A stretch of 44,097 nucleotides of DNA from an uncultured Bacteroidota bacterium (GTDB lineage Bacteria > Bacteroidota > Bacteroidia > Bacteroidales > GCA-2748055): the NCBI GenBank assembly GCA_937129385.1, contig CAKZNC010000190.1, positions 1 to 44,097 on the forward strand, written 5' to 3'. A program made the translations under genes and the position numbers. The notes under the pieces are model-generated. The model worked only from the letters and a program-made list of their open reading frames with translations, ran no database searches and was not told the origin of the DNA. Shown in pieces: positions 8,739 through 15,972 of the stretch; within the stretch, counting starts at the first letter, position 1, and every line of letters begins with the position of its first letter.

Positions 8739-9977
8739 ATGAATAAAATAAGCAGATATTTCCTCGTATTAATGACCATCCTGGCCGCCGCTGTTGCGCT
8801 GCCAAAACTTTACTGGCTGGCATTTGATAAGCCTATCCATGTTCCATTCGTGATGTACTCTTCCCAGGAACACGATTTCTTTATGATCGACCGGGAGAAT
8901 GACGAATCTGTCCGCAAAGACCGACAGGGAAATTATTACACAAGAGATGAGTTCGAGGTGAAACTTCCCATGTTCTTTTCCAGGCAACTGGCCATGAACG
9001 GTAACATGCCCGACTCGTTAAACGGCATGGACATTGACCTGCAGCAGATCAACCACGCCAGGTCCATGTTCAGGTACCGGCCCCGTGACATGCAGACACC
9101 AGATCCGGGACTCTATCCTTTGTTTGAAGCAGAATCGGGCCGGGCAAACCTGGAAATGCCCACCGATTTTTTCCGGATTACTCACCGGATGGAATTCCTG
9201 GATGCCGCATCCAACGAGATCGATGAGCGGAAAAGCCAGATGTTCACCACTGTGCTCGATAATCGTGGCTTTAACTATCCTGCGAAGATGATTGCCGGGA
9301 TCCCTACCACCAGGAAATCGTGCGATGAAGGTTACTTCGTGGTGGACAACGAGGACATGATGTACCATGTCAAGTTGATCCGGGGCGAACCCTATATCAG
9401 GAAGATAGAGGTGCCGGAAGGTCTGGCATTCAAACATATTGCGGCCGTGGATTTCATGGACAAGAAGTACTATTGTTACCTGATCTCTGAAGAAGATGAC
9501 CTTTATATCCTCACACAGGACCTGTACGAATTCATCAGGTGGCCATTCGATGCGCTGAAGGCCGAAACCGATGAGCTCAGGGTTTATGGAAACCTGTTCA
9601 ATTACACGGTACAAACCAGGAGGCCCGGGTATATGAAGGTGGTGGCCCTGGACAATAAATACAACAAGGTTGATGAATATGAAAAGACCTGGCCGGTAAG
9701 CTCCGAGACCAAACAGGGAAAGATCGCCAGTTTCATCTTCCCGGCAGAGCTGAGGCTCTCCGATAGCACTACCAACTTTGTGGATTTCAACTTCGAACTG
9801 ATGAAAAGGCTCAACTGGATCTACCTGAACATTGTATTGGTCATCCTGCAGATCCTGATCATCCGGAGAAGCAAGCTCAAACTCAACAGGAACATCCTCG
9901 ACCTGGTGATCGTAGGGGTAACTGGTATATTTGGTTTTATTGCTGTGAACTTCTTCCAGAACAAATTCTTCGACTAG
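8739..9977 (+). CDS. DUF4857-type membrane protein
   Basis: I chose the ATG at 8739 (412 residues, MNKISRYFLVLMTILAA), 35 bases after the permease gene. An upstream in-frame ATG at 8469 would overlap the permease by more than 230 bases and lacks a plausible N-terminus. An N-terminal membrane anchor (~5-25) is followed by a ~320-residue extracytoplasmic domain rich in charged and aromatic residues (DMQTPDPGLYPLF, TTRKSCDEGYF). Two C-terminal helices follow (IYLNIVLVILQILII and LVIVGVTGIFGFIAVNF). The family, recalled as DUF4857, is found beside ABC transporters in Bacteroidota. It probably completes the ABC module in the inner membrane. It ends the operon, just before a strong terminator. Confidence 0.75.
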   Translation: MNKISRYFLVLMTILAAAVALPKLYWLAFDKPIHVPFVMYSSQEHDFFMIDRENDESVRKDRQGNYYTRDEFEVKLPMFFSRQLAMNGNMPDSLNGMDIDLQQINHARSMFRYRPRDMQTPDPGLYPLFEAESGRANLEMPTDFFRITHRMEFLDAASNEIDERKSQMFTTVLDNRGFNYPAKMIAGIPTTRKSCDEGYFVVDNEDMMYHVKLIRGEPYIRKIEVPEGLAFKHIAAVDFMDKKYYCYLISEEDDLYILTQDLYEFIRWPFDALKAETDELRVYGNLFNYTVQTRRPGYMKVVALDNKYNKVDEYEKTWPVSSETKQGKIASFIFPAELRLSDSTTNFVDFNFELMKRLNWIYLNIVLVILQILIIRRSKLKLNRNILDLVIVGVTGIFGFIAVNFFQNKFFD

Positions 9978-10006
9978 ATCCTTTTCTGAGCATCTAATTG
10001 ATGCAC

Positions 10007-10049
10007 AAAATATAAAACCAGGGTCAAAGTGACCCTGGTTTTATATTTT
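10007..10049. terminator. Perfect 20-bp-stem bidirectional terminator
   Basis: Bases 10007-10026 pair without mismatch with 10030-10049 around a 3-base loop (AAG). The GC core (CCAGGGTCA) is flanked by an A-rich arm on one side and a T-rich arm on the other, so it works on either strand. It follows the DUF4857 gene by 29 bases and faces the end of the convergent GH99-like gene. Confidence 0.9.
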
Positions 10050-10076
10050 AAGTGGATCCTTCTTCTGCACCACTCA

Positions 10077-10156
10077 AAATTCTATATTACCCGGCTTGCG
10101 CCTCGTAAACTCAACCGATGCCTCGGATCGAAATTCTACATTCATCATTTATCATT
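10077..10156. repeat. Degenerate intergenic repeat, AAATTCTAnATT direct repeat
   Basis: The string AAATTCTA-N-ATT occurs at 10077-10088 and again at 10131-10142, and GCCTCG occurs twice between. The tail (CATTCATCATTTATCATT) resembles short intergenic filler repeats I associate with Marinilabiliales-like genomes. No terminal inverted repeats or coding potential are seen. Its mobile nature is speculative. Confidence 0.3.
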
Positions 10157-11544
10157 CACTTCCCCACCATCTCCTTCAATATATCCAGGTACAACATGCC
10201 ATACCCTTCGTATTCGAGTCCGGCCGTATAGGCCTCCCCGGATTCACTGTCGTCTTCAGAGGTGGCAGCAGCCACAGCAACCGGCTCGATCTGTGTGTCC
10301 TCGTGCCATTCATTCCAGGAGGTGACCACGAACAGGTAGTCAGTCTCCCGGTCAACCAGTGTTACCGCTTTCTCGATCATGGCACGGAACAGGGAGCCAA
10401 ATTCATCACTGGCCGTTAATTTCCGCGAAAGCGGGGTGTGTCCGTCGCGTACCCCGGTATCGTTAAACCCGGGAGATGTAGCCGGGATAAAGCCCGCTCC
10501 CGCTGCATGGGCCTTGGTCCGCCAGCCATCCTGAGCTTCATAATAGCTGTTGACACCCGACTGGCCGGCATACATCCTTGCACCTGAACTTCCGTAGACA
10601 TCGTAGTTGGTGATGGCATCCAGCAATCCGATCTGGTCAATGGAGCCCGGGGGCTGACCAAACACCTGGTCACCTACAATATACAGCTCATACCCCTTGC
10701 CGGCAGCAGCACTGCGCATCAGATCCATGGTCTCATCGAGCAGTCCTTTGCCCGACAGAACCCGGGTCAGGTAGACAAACAACACCGGCTTGCCTTCTAT
10801 CTTGTAGTAATTGGGATGGTCGAAATAATTATCTGCCATGTACGCAATGTCAGCCTCCACATTTGACATATCTGTAAAATCGGGCATTCTTCCTGAAGTC
10901 TCATAGAACAGTGCGATCTTCATATCTCCCAGGTCGGTATGGGGGAGGATATAGTCTTTCATCGTCACATCCGTCATCCTGCCCGGCCCCCACCAACTGC
11001 TCACCCACAGGTCGATACCTGCATATTCGCTCCAGGCCAGATGCTGCGCAATCACATCAGTGTCCCTGTCGTTGTATTCACCCAACTCCGGCTCCTGTAC
11101 CGGCACCAGGTGTTCGCGAAGATATGCTCCGCCGTGAAAATCATCACCCCCATACCAGGGATAGTAGTAAACACCTACCGTGACATCCTTCGGTGCATCG
11201 GGATCGACCACGAAAACAGTAAATGTATATTCATCACTGAATTCCCCGTCGCTCACGGTGATCGTAATGTCACATTCTCCCTGCTCGCCGGGAGCAGTCC
11301 AGTTCACAGTCTGACCCGTTGCTGTTCCCTCAAAATTCCCGCACGTTGCCTGCCATGTAAAGGCAAGTTCTGATGTGTCATCATCATCCACAACACATAG
11401 TAACTCGCTGGTCGTACCTATATTTACCTCCGCCAGGTCAGGCAATGTTCCAATTATCTCAGGTGCGGTGTTATCGGAATTTTTACATCCTGTGATCAGG
11501 ACCAGGATAACCAATGGAAAAATGAGATTGATGATGGGCTTCAT
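10156..11544 (-). CDS. GH99-like glycoside hydrolase lipoprotein with N-terminal Ig/PKD-like domain
   Basis: The 462-residue lipoprotein has Cys20 in LITGC. Residues ~25-117 form an Ig/PKD-like domain (EIIGTLPDLAEVNIG ... DITITVSDGEFSDEYTF). The catalytic domain (~120-462) opens with VGVYYYPWYGG, a GH99-type signature, and carries WNEWHEDTQIEP. Its Glu412 and Glu415 match the two glutamates (E..E, three apart) that act in characterised GH99 endo-alpha-mannosidases and mannanases. GH99 cleaves internal alpha-mannosyl linkages; related GH71-like and uncharacterised clades share these motifs, so the substrate is open. It stands alone on the minus strand, divergent from the SH3 lipoprotein gene, and converges on the terminator at 10007. 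Confidence 0.82.
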   Translation of the reverse strand: MKPIINLIFPLVILVLITGCKNSDNTAPEIIGTLPDLAEVNIGTTSELLCVVDDDDTSELAFTWQATCGNFEGTATGQTVNWTAPGEQGECDITITVSDGEFSDEYTFTVFVVDPDAPKDVTVGVYYYPWYGGDDFHGGAYLREHLVPVQEPELGEYNDRDTDVIAQHLAWSEYAGIDLWVSSWWGPGRMTDVTMKDYILPHTDLGDMKIALFYETSGRMPDFTDMSNVEADIAYMADNYFDHPNYYKIEGKPVLFVYLTRVLSGKGLLDETMDLMRSAAAGKGYELYIVGDQVFGQPPGSIDQIGLLDAITNYDVYGSSGARMYAGQSGVNSYYEAQDGWRTKAHAAGAGFIPATSPGFNDTGVRDGHTPLSRKLTASDEFGSLFRAMIEKAVTLVDRETDYLFVVTSWNEWHEDTQIEPVAVAAATSEDDSESGEAYTAGLEYEGYGMLYLDILKEMVGK

Positions 11545-11857
11545 ATTGAGTTTATTTAGTGTTATGAAAATACGTATTTATGCTGAACACAGGCTCCTGC
11601 TGCACTCATAAGGCTCTATGCCAGGAAATTAGTAACGGTCTGCCAGGATTACTTCCGGTTACCGAACAGGTAACCATAATACACATTTGCAATGAAACTT
11701 CCAAAAATACAAACATGGTTAACATGCCATCAGCACACAAGCATAGCTGTTTTTCCATTCAAACAGGGAGTAAAATAGTTTTTCACTCCAATCAAAAGCC
11801 TCGTCCGTCTATATTTTTACTAATTTGCAGGTTCTTAACCAAAAAGTGAACGGTTCC
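11545..11857. other. Divergent intergenic region, 313 bases
   Basis: The region separates the GH99-like gene (-) and the SH3 lipoprotein gene (+) and must hold both promoters. I see a TATTTTTG box on the minus strand (11709-11702) without a good upstream TTTG. Near the plus-strand gene, TAATTTG (11822-11828) has a one-base instead of two-base spacer. A 7-bp inverted repeat is listed separately. No gene or RNA is evident. Confidence 0.4.
11657..11675. promoter_or_regulatory. Inverted repeat GGTTACC-N5-GGTAACC
   Basis: Seven bases on each side pair perfectly around GAACA, between two divergent genes. There is no T tract on either strand, so an operator for a dimeric regulator is likelier than a terminator. 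No regulator gene is adjacent. Confidence 0.35.
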
Positions 11858-12607
11858 ATGGCAATGAAGATCACCTGCTGCCTTACGCTCATCCTGTTGA
11901 TCGGCTGCACCGCATGTGTGAATGAAACGAAAGGCACGTCCGATCGGACCACCTTTAATAACCATTACACCGAAGGGGTTAGCGTCTGGGACAGGATCTC
12001 TGCAAGGAGCCAGCCCGAAAGAAACTCCCCAAGAGCTTCATTGCTCAGCCTGGGGGAACGGTTTTTATACCTCGACACCTTTGCCATTGACTCTTCTTAC
12101 AATAATACCAAATTCCTGAAAGTCAGACTATCAGATTCCACAGATGTCTGGGTGTATGACTTTGCCAGTGTACTGAATGCAAAACCTGCCGTCGTCAAAA
12201 GCGAGGTCCCGCTCTACCTAAGGCCCGACCTCTTGACGATCTCCGACACCCGACTGCAGTCAATGGAGATCGTTGCTGTGGTTGAAGAATGGGACGACTG
12301 GATCAAGATCGTAAATGAGAAAAAAGCCAGTAAGGGCTGGATCAAGAAGGAATTCATCTCATACAATACGATTGACCTCGCCTTTGCGTTATTGGTAAAG
12401 CGAAGCATGGCTGAAGAAGATGCAGAAAAGCGGATCGAAAAGCTGGACGCACTCCTGGAGAACAATCCCTACCCCAATACCATGTTCGTGGAAGAATTAA
12501 GATCATTGATCGAGAAGGAGAAAGATGCGCAAAGGGAAAGTCTGTTTGAGTGGGACCGCGAAGAAAGGGATCGACGTGATGGTGATCGCCGCAACAATGA
12601 CCGATGA
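11858..12607 (+). CDS. SH3-like-domain lipoprotein with charged C-terminal tail
   Basis: I prefer the ATG at 11858 (MAMKITCC; the ATG at 11864 is also possible), giving 249 residues. An upstream ATG at 11825 adds non-signal residues. The lipobox is LLIGC (Cys17; Cys20 is an alternative). Two bacterial SH3-like segments are visible: ~41-90 (ISARSQPERNSPRASLLSLG ... VWVYDF) and ~97-160 (VPLYLRPD ... DDWIKI ... KGWIKKEFI). A helical region and a very charged tail (REERDRRDGDRRNN) follow, probably coiled or disordered. The class A PBP gene starts 72 bases downstream. SH3-like domains often bind peptidoglycan, so a PBP-associated role is plausible, but this is inferred from context only. Confidence 0.72.
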   Translation: MAMKITCCLTLILLIGCTACVNETKGTSDRTTFNNHYTEGVSVWDRISARSQPERNSPRASLLSLGERFLYLDTFAIDSSYNNTKFLKVRLSDSTDVWVYDFASVLNAKPAVVKSEVPLYLRPDLLTISDTRLQSMEIVAVVEEWDDWIKIVNEKKASKGWIKKEFISYNTIDLAFALLVKRSMAEEDAEKRIEKLDALLENNPYPNTMFVEELRSLIEKEKDAQRESLFEWDREERDRRDGDRRNNDR

Positions 12608-12679
12608 TGTCCCGGGTACATTTTTTTCTGAACACATCTCCTGTTCCTGTGTTGAGCGGAATAAAAACCTGGTTTCTGC

Positions 12680-14953
12680 ATGCTGAAATTTAATGATCAC
12701 ATTAAGTTTAAGATCAATTGGAAAAAGTTCCTGGAATTTGCCTGGAAATCAACCACGGCAGCCCTGTTGTTGTTGATCCTTCTCTTCCTGATGGTATACG
12801 TGGGTATTTTTGGTCGTTTGGCGAATACTGATGAGCTGCAAAATATCCAGAACCACCTCTCATCGGAGATTTACAGCAATGACAAGGTGCTTCTTGGAAG
12901 ATACTTTTACCAGGACAGGACCAATACCAGGTACGAGGACCTGCCGGAACATCTTGTTCATGCACTGGTCGCAACCGAAGATGTAAGATTTTATGAACAC
13001 CGAGGAATTGACCCCAGGAGCACACTGAGGGTGATCTTCAAATCCATCCTTCTACAGCAGAGATCCTCAGGCGGAGGCAGTACCATTCACCAGCAACTGG
13101 CAAAGAACCTCTTTCCAAGGAAGCGACTGTGGATCATCAGCATGCCTGTGAACAAGTTCAGGGAGATGATCCTGGCCGTTCGCCTCGACAAAGCATACAC
13201 CGACGAGGATATCCTTGAACTGTACCTGAATACAGTTTCATTTGGCGAGAACACATTTGGCATCGAAACCGCAACGCAGCGTTTTTTCAATAAGCAACCC
13301 TCAGAACTTTCAATCGAGGAGTCTGCCCTGCTGGTTGGCATGCTCAAGGGAACTTCTGCATACAATCCCCGAAACTTCCCGGAGCGCGCATTGGCCAGGA
13401 GAAACCTGGTGCTGTCCCGCATGGCAAGCAACAAATTTCTCGAACAGGAAAGCTGCGATTCACTCTCTGCACTGCCCATTAAACTGGACTACAGGAAAAT
13501 CTCCCACAACGAAGGACCGGCTTCCTATTTCAGGGAACACCTCAGGCAAAAACTACTCGAATGGGCGGAAAACAATCCAAAACCCGATGGCTCCAGGTAC
13601 AATATTTATACCGACGGATTGAAGATCTATACAACGATCAATGCCGATCTGCAGGCTTATGCAGAACAGGCAGTGGAAACCCACATGGAACACCTGCAGC
13701 GGATATTCGACAGACAATGGCGCAGCAGGGATCCCTGGGGGAAAAATAACCCGTATATCCTGAAAAAACTTGAAAGGACGGAACAGTTTGAGAGGTTGAA
13801 AAGGCGGGGCATGTCAAGGGAAGAGATATTTGAAACCATGAAAGTTCCGCATCAAACGGAAGTTTTTACCTGGCAGGGAATGAAAGAGATGGAGCTGTCG
13901 GCCTACGACTCTGTTGTTCATTATGAAAGCTTCCTTCATGCAGGCATGCTCTCCATGGAGGCCTCCACAGGGTATGTCCGTGCATGGGTAGGGGGTATCA
14001 ACTCTTCTTTTTTCAAATATGATCATGTCACCTCGCACAGGCAGGCCGGGTCAACCTTTAAACCGATTCTATATGCTGCAGCACTGGAAAACGGTCACGA
14101 CCCATGTTCCTATATCGAAAATGACTCGGTTGTTTACGAGGAGTATGACGACTGGACCCCGCGCAATTCCGGTACGGGATACGGGGGTTACTACTCCATG
14201 AAGGGCGCGTTGAGTCATTCTGTTAACACCGTAAGTGTAAAACTCCTTGAGGAGACAGGGATTGATAAAGTGATTGATTTTGCACACCAGCTTGGGATTC
14301 GCAGTGATCTGCCTGAAATGTTATCACTGGCCCTCGGAACCGGCGATGTGTCCCTGGAAGAGATGGTCAGGGCATACAGCGTATTTTCGAATGAAGGAAG
14401 AATGACCACCCCCATCATCCTCAGGCGTATCGAAGATAAAAACGGGGATGTGCTCTTCGAGAATGAACCCTCATTTTCTGAGCTACTGTTGGATCCCGAC
14501 CACGCCATGATGATGACTGAGATGATGAAAAGCGTTGTCGACACCGGAACTGCATCATCCCTGCGTACTATCTATAAATTTGAAAATGAGATCGCCGGGA
14601 AAACCGGGACCACGCAGGAGAATACCGACGGCTGGTTCATCGGGTATACCCCTGTGCTGATCACCGGGATATGGGTCGGAGGTGATCTTCCAAACGTTCG
14701 GTTCAGGTATGGCAGCTACGGCCAGGGAGCATATGCAGCACTGCCCATATGGGCAAGATACATGCAAAAAATCAACCGTGATCCACTCTACCGCCGCTCC
14801 GGGAAATTGTCATTTGAAATACCCCGATATATCAAACGTCAGCTGGATTGCGAGGATTACCTTGAAAATGATTGGCAATACAGGTGGCATGACCAGAGGA
14901 ACTGGATACAGAGGATATTCAGGTCAGACAACAGGGACCGGGAAGAACGCTGA
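12680..14953 (+). CDS. Bifunctional class A penicillin-binding protein (PBP1A-type)
   Basis: The 757-residue protein polymerises and cross-links peptidoglycan at the outer face of the inner membrane. A short cytoplasmic start is followed by one membrane helix (~25-45). The GT51 glycosyltransferase domain spans ~60-240, with Glu100 in ATEDVRFYEHRGID and GGGSTIHQQLAKN (131-143). The transpeptidase domain carries Ser458 in GSTFKP (SxxK), SVN at 514-516 and KTG at 641-643. All catalytic residues are present and the length fits the family. The insertion of ~90 residues between the domains (~320-415, rich in charged residues) is usual for Bacteroidota. It is probably co-transcribed with the SH3 lipoprotein. 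Confidence 0.95.
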   Translation: MLKFNDHIKFKINWKKFLEFAWKSTTAALLLLILLFLMVYVGIFGRLANTDELQNIQNHLSSEIYSNDKVLLGRYFYQDRTNTRYEDLPEHLVHALVATEDVRFYEHRGIDPRSTLRVIFKSILLQQRSSGGGSTIHQQLAKNLFPRKRLWIISMPVNKFREMILAVRLDKAYTDEDILELYLNTVSFGENTFGIETATQRFFNKQPSELSIEESALLVGMLKGTSAYNPRNFPERALARRNLVLSRMASNKFLEQESCDSLSALPIKLDYRKISHNEGPASYFREHLRQKLLEWAENNPKPDGSRYNIYTDGLKIYTTINADLQAYAEQAVETHMEHLQRIFDRQWRSRDPWGKNNPYILKKLERTEQFERLKRRGMSREEIFETMKVPHQTEVFTWQGMKEMELSAYDSVVHYESFLHAGMLSMEASTGYVRAWVGGINSSFFKYDHVTSHRQAGSTFKPILYAAALENGHDPCSYIENDSVVYEEYDDWTPRNSGTGYGGYYSMKGALSHSVNTVSVKLLEETGIDKVIDFAHQLGIRSDLPEMLSLALGTGDVSLEEMVRAYSVFSNEGRMTTPIILRRIEDKNGDVLFENEPSFSELLLDPDHAMMMTEMMKSVVDTGTASSLRTIYKFENEIAGKTGTTQENTDGWFIGYTPVLITGIWVGGDLPNVRFRYGSYGQGAYAALPIWARYMQKINRDPLYRRSGKLSFEIPRYIKRQLDCEDYLENDWQYRWHDQRNWIQRIFRSDNRDREER

Positions 14954-15022
14954 TCTGCCGGAATGGAACACGAATATATCCGCCAAGGCAATTGTCATCT
15001 TAAAAATGACGATTCACATTTC

Positions 15023-15052
15023 ATTGCTGAACCAACTCATTCATTAACTTTA
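15023..15052 (+). promoter_or_regulatory. Candidate Bacteroidota-type promoter (imperfect)
   Basis: ATTG at 15023-15026 is followed, 18 bases later, by TAACTTTA (15045-15052), one base off TAnnTTTG. The predicted start point is about 60 bases before the ATG at 15119. It is weak by motif, but the spacing is right. Confidence 0.35.
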
Positions 15053-15118
15053 CAATCTGTCATCTGTTCAACCGGGTGGCAGGATGAATCCGCCCCACCC
15101 TAAAATCAATGATTAATC

Positions 15119-15763
15119 ATGAAAATGAATACCTCGGTAGAGAACTACCTGGTCAACGGTTGCGGCCGTTGTCCGCTGTGCGGCACCCCTGATTGCAAGG
15201 TACACGCATGGACAGCGGAGCTGGAGTACCTTAGAAATATTGTTCTTGATTGCGGACTCACCGAAATGTCCAAATGGGGAGTCCCCACCTATACCTGGGA
15301 TAACAAGAACATCCTGATGATAAGCGCTTTCAAGGAATTCTGCTCAGTAAGCTTTTTCAAGGGTTCGCTCCTGAATGATGAGATGAACATCCTGGAAAAA
15401 CCTGGTAAAAACTCGCAGGCAACCAGGCTTGCAAAGTTTACTTCTGTCGATGAGATAGCAGAATCTGAAGACAACCTGCACGCCTGTATCAAGGAGGCAA
15501 TCGAGACCGAACAGGCGGGAATGAAAGTGGAATTTAAAAAGAATCCGGAACCCGTTCCCGAAGAACTGGAGGAAAAATTTGCGAAAGACCCGGCATTCAG
15601 ATCTGCATTCGACGCGCTGACACCGGGTCGACAAAGAGGCTACATTCTCCATTTTTCGCAAGCCAAACAATCGAAGACCCGCATCTCCAGGATTGAAAAA
15701 TGTACCCCGATGATCATGAGTGGCATCGGATTGCATGATGGGTACAAATCAAAAAACAGGTAA
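15119..15763 (+). CDS. YdeI/OmdA-type protein with four-cysteine N-terminus
   Basis: The 214-residue cytoplasmic protein has a DUF1801-like fold at ~35-130 (EMSKWGVPTYTWDNKNILMI, FKEFCSVSFFKG). It ends in an OmdA/YdeI-type domain: AFDALTPGRQRGYILHF and AKQSKTRISRIEKCTPMI, characteristic of the PF13376 family named for bacteriocin protection or OmpD association. The N-terminus has Cys15, Cys18, Cys21 and Cys26 plus His29 (CGRCPLCGTPDCKVH), which could bind a metal; this segment is common in Bacteroidota members. No signal peptide is seen. The gene stands alone between the PBP and the kinase. Biochemical function is unknown. Confidence 0.82.
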   Translation: MKMNTSVENYLVNGCGRCPLCGTPDCKVHAWTAELEYLRNIVLDCGLTEMSKWGVPTYTWDNKNILMISAFKEFCSVSFFKGSLLNDEMNILEKPGKNSQATRLAKFTSVDEIAESEDNLHACIKEAIETEQAGMKVEFKKNPEPVPEELEEKFAKDPAFRSAFDALTPGRQRGYILHFSQAKQSKTRISRIEKCTPMIMSGIGLHDGYKSKNR

Positions 15764-15915
15764 AAATCCGGGTGATCATTGCTCTAAACACCCAAAACTA
15801 CTTTATGGTCATTGTGCTATTCCAAAGATTTTTCAGGAGCCAGATTTGCATTTCGCGCCAAGGAAATCTGCAGGTTTCTTCCTGATTATTTAAAGTAGCG
15901 TTAACAGGGAACCGC

Positions 15916-15945
15916 TTTGAACTCGCAAATATTATCTTATTTTTG
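15916..15945 (+). promoter_or_regulatory. Bacteroidota consensus promoter for the histidine kinase gene
   Basis: TTTG at 15916-15919 is separated by 18 bases from a perfect TAnnTTTG box, TATTTTTG (15938-15945). Transcription would begin near 15952, giving a leader of about 20 bases to the ATG at 15973. This placement rules out an in-frame TTG at 15943 as start, because that TTG lies inside the promoter. Confidence 0.75.
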
Positions 15946-15972
15946 CACTTACTGACCACCGTACTTGGAAAA

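Noticed and set aside
9018-9614. 198-codon minus-strand open frame opposite the DUF4857 gene
   Set aside because: No family resemblance, and it lies wholly antisense to a well-supported gene; the composition is a mirror of the real frame.
12608-12679. Terminator between the SH3 lipoprotein and PBP genes (ATGT ... ACAT then seven T)
   Set aside because: Only four reliable base pairs around a 7-base loop; too weak to call despite the T tract.
15943-15972. TTG start for the histidine kinase
   Set aside because: The TTG lies within the TAnnTTTG promoter box, so it would not be in the transcript.
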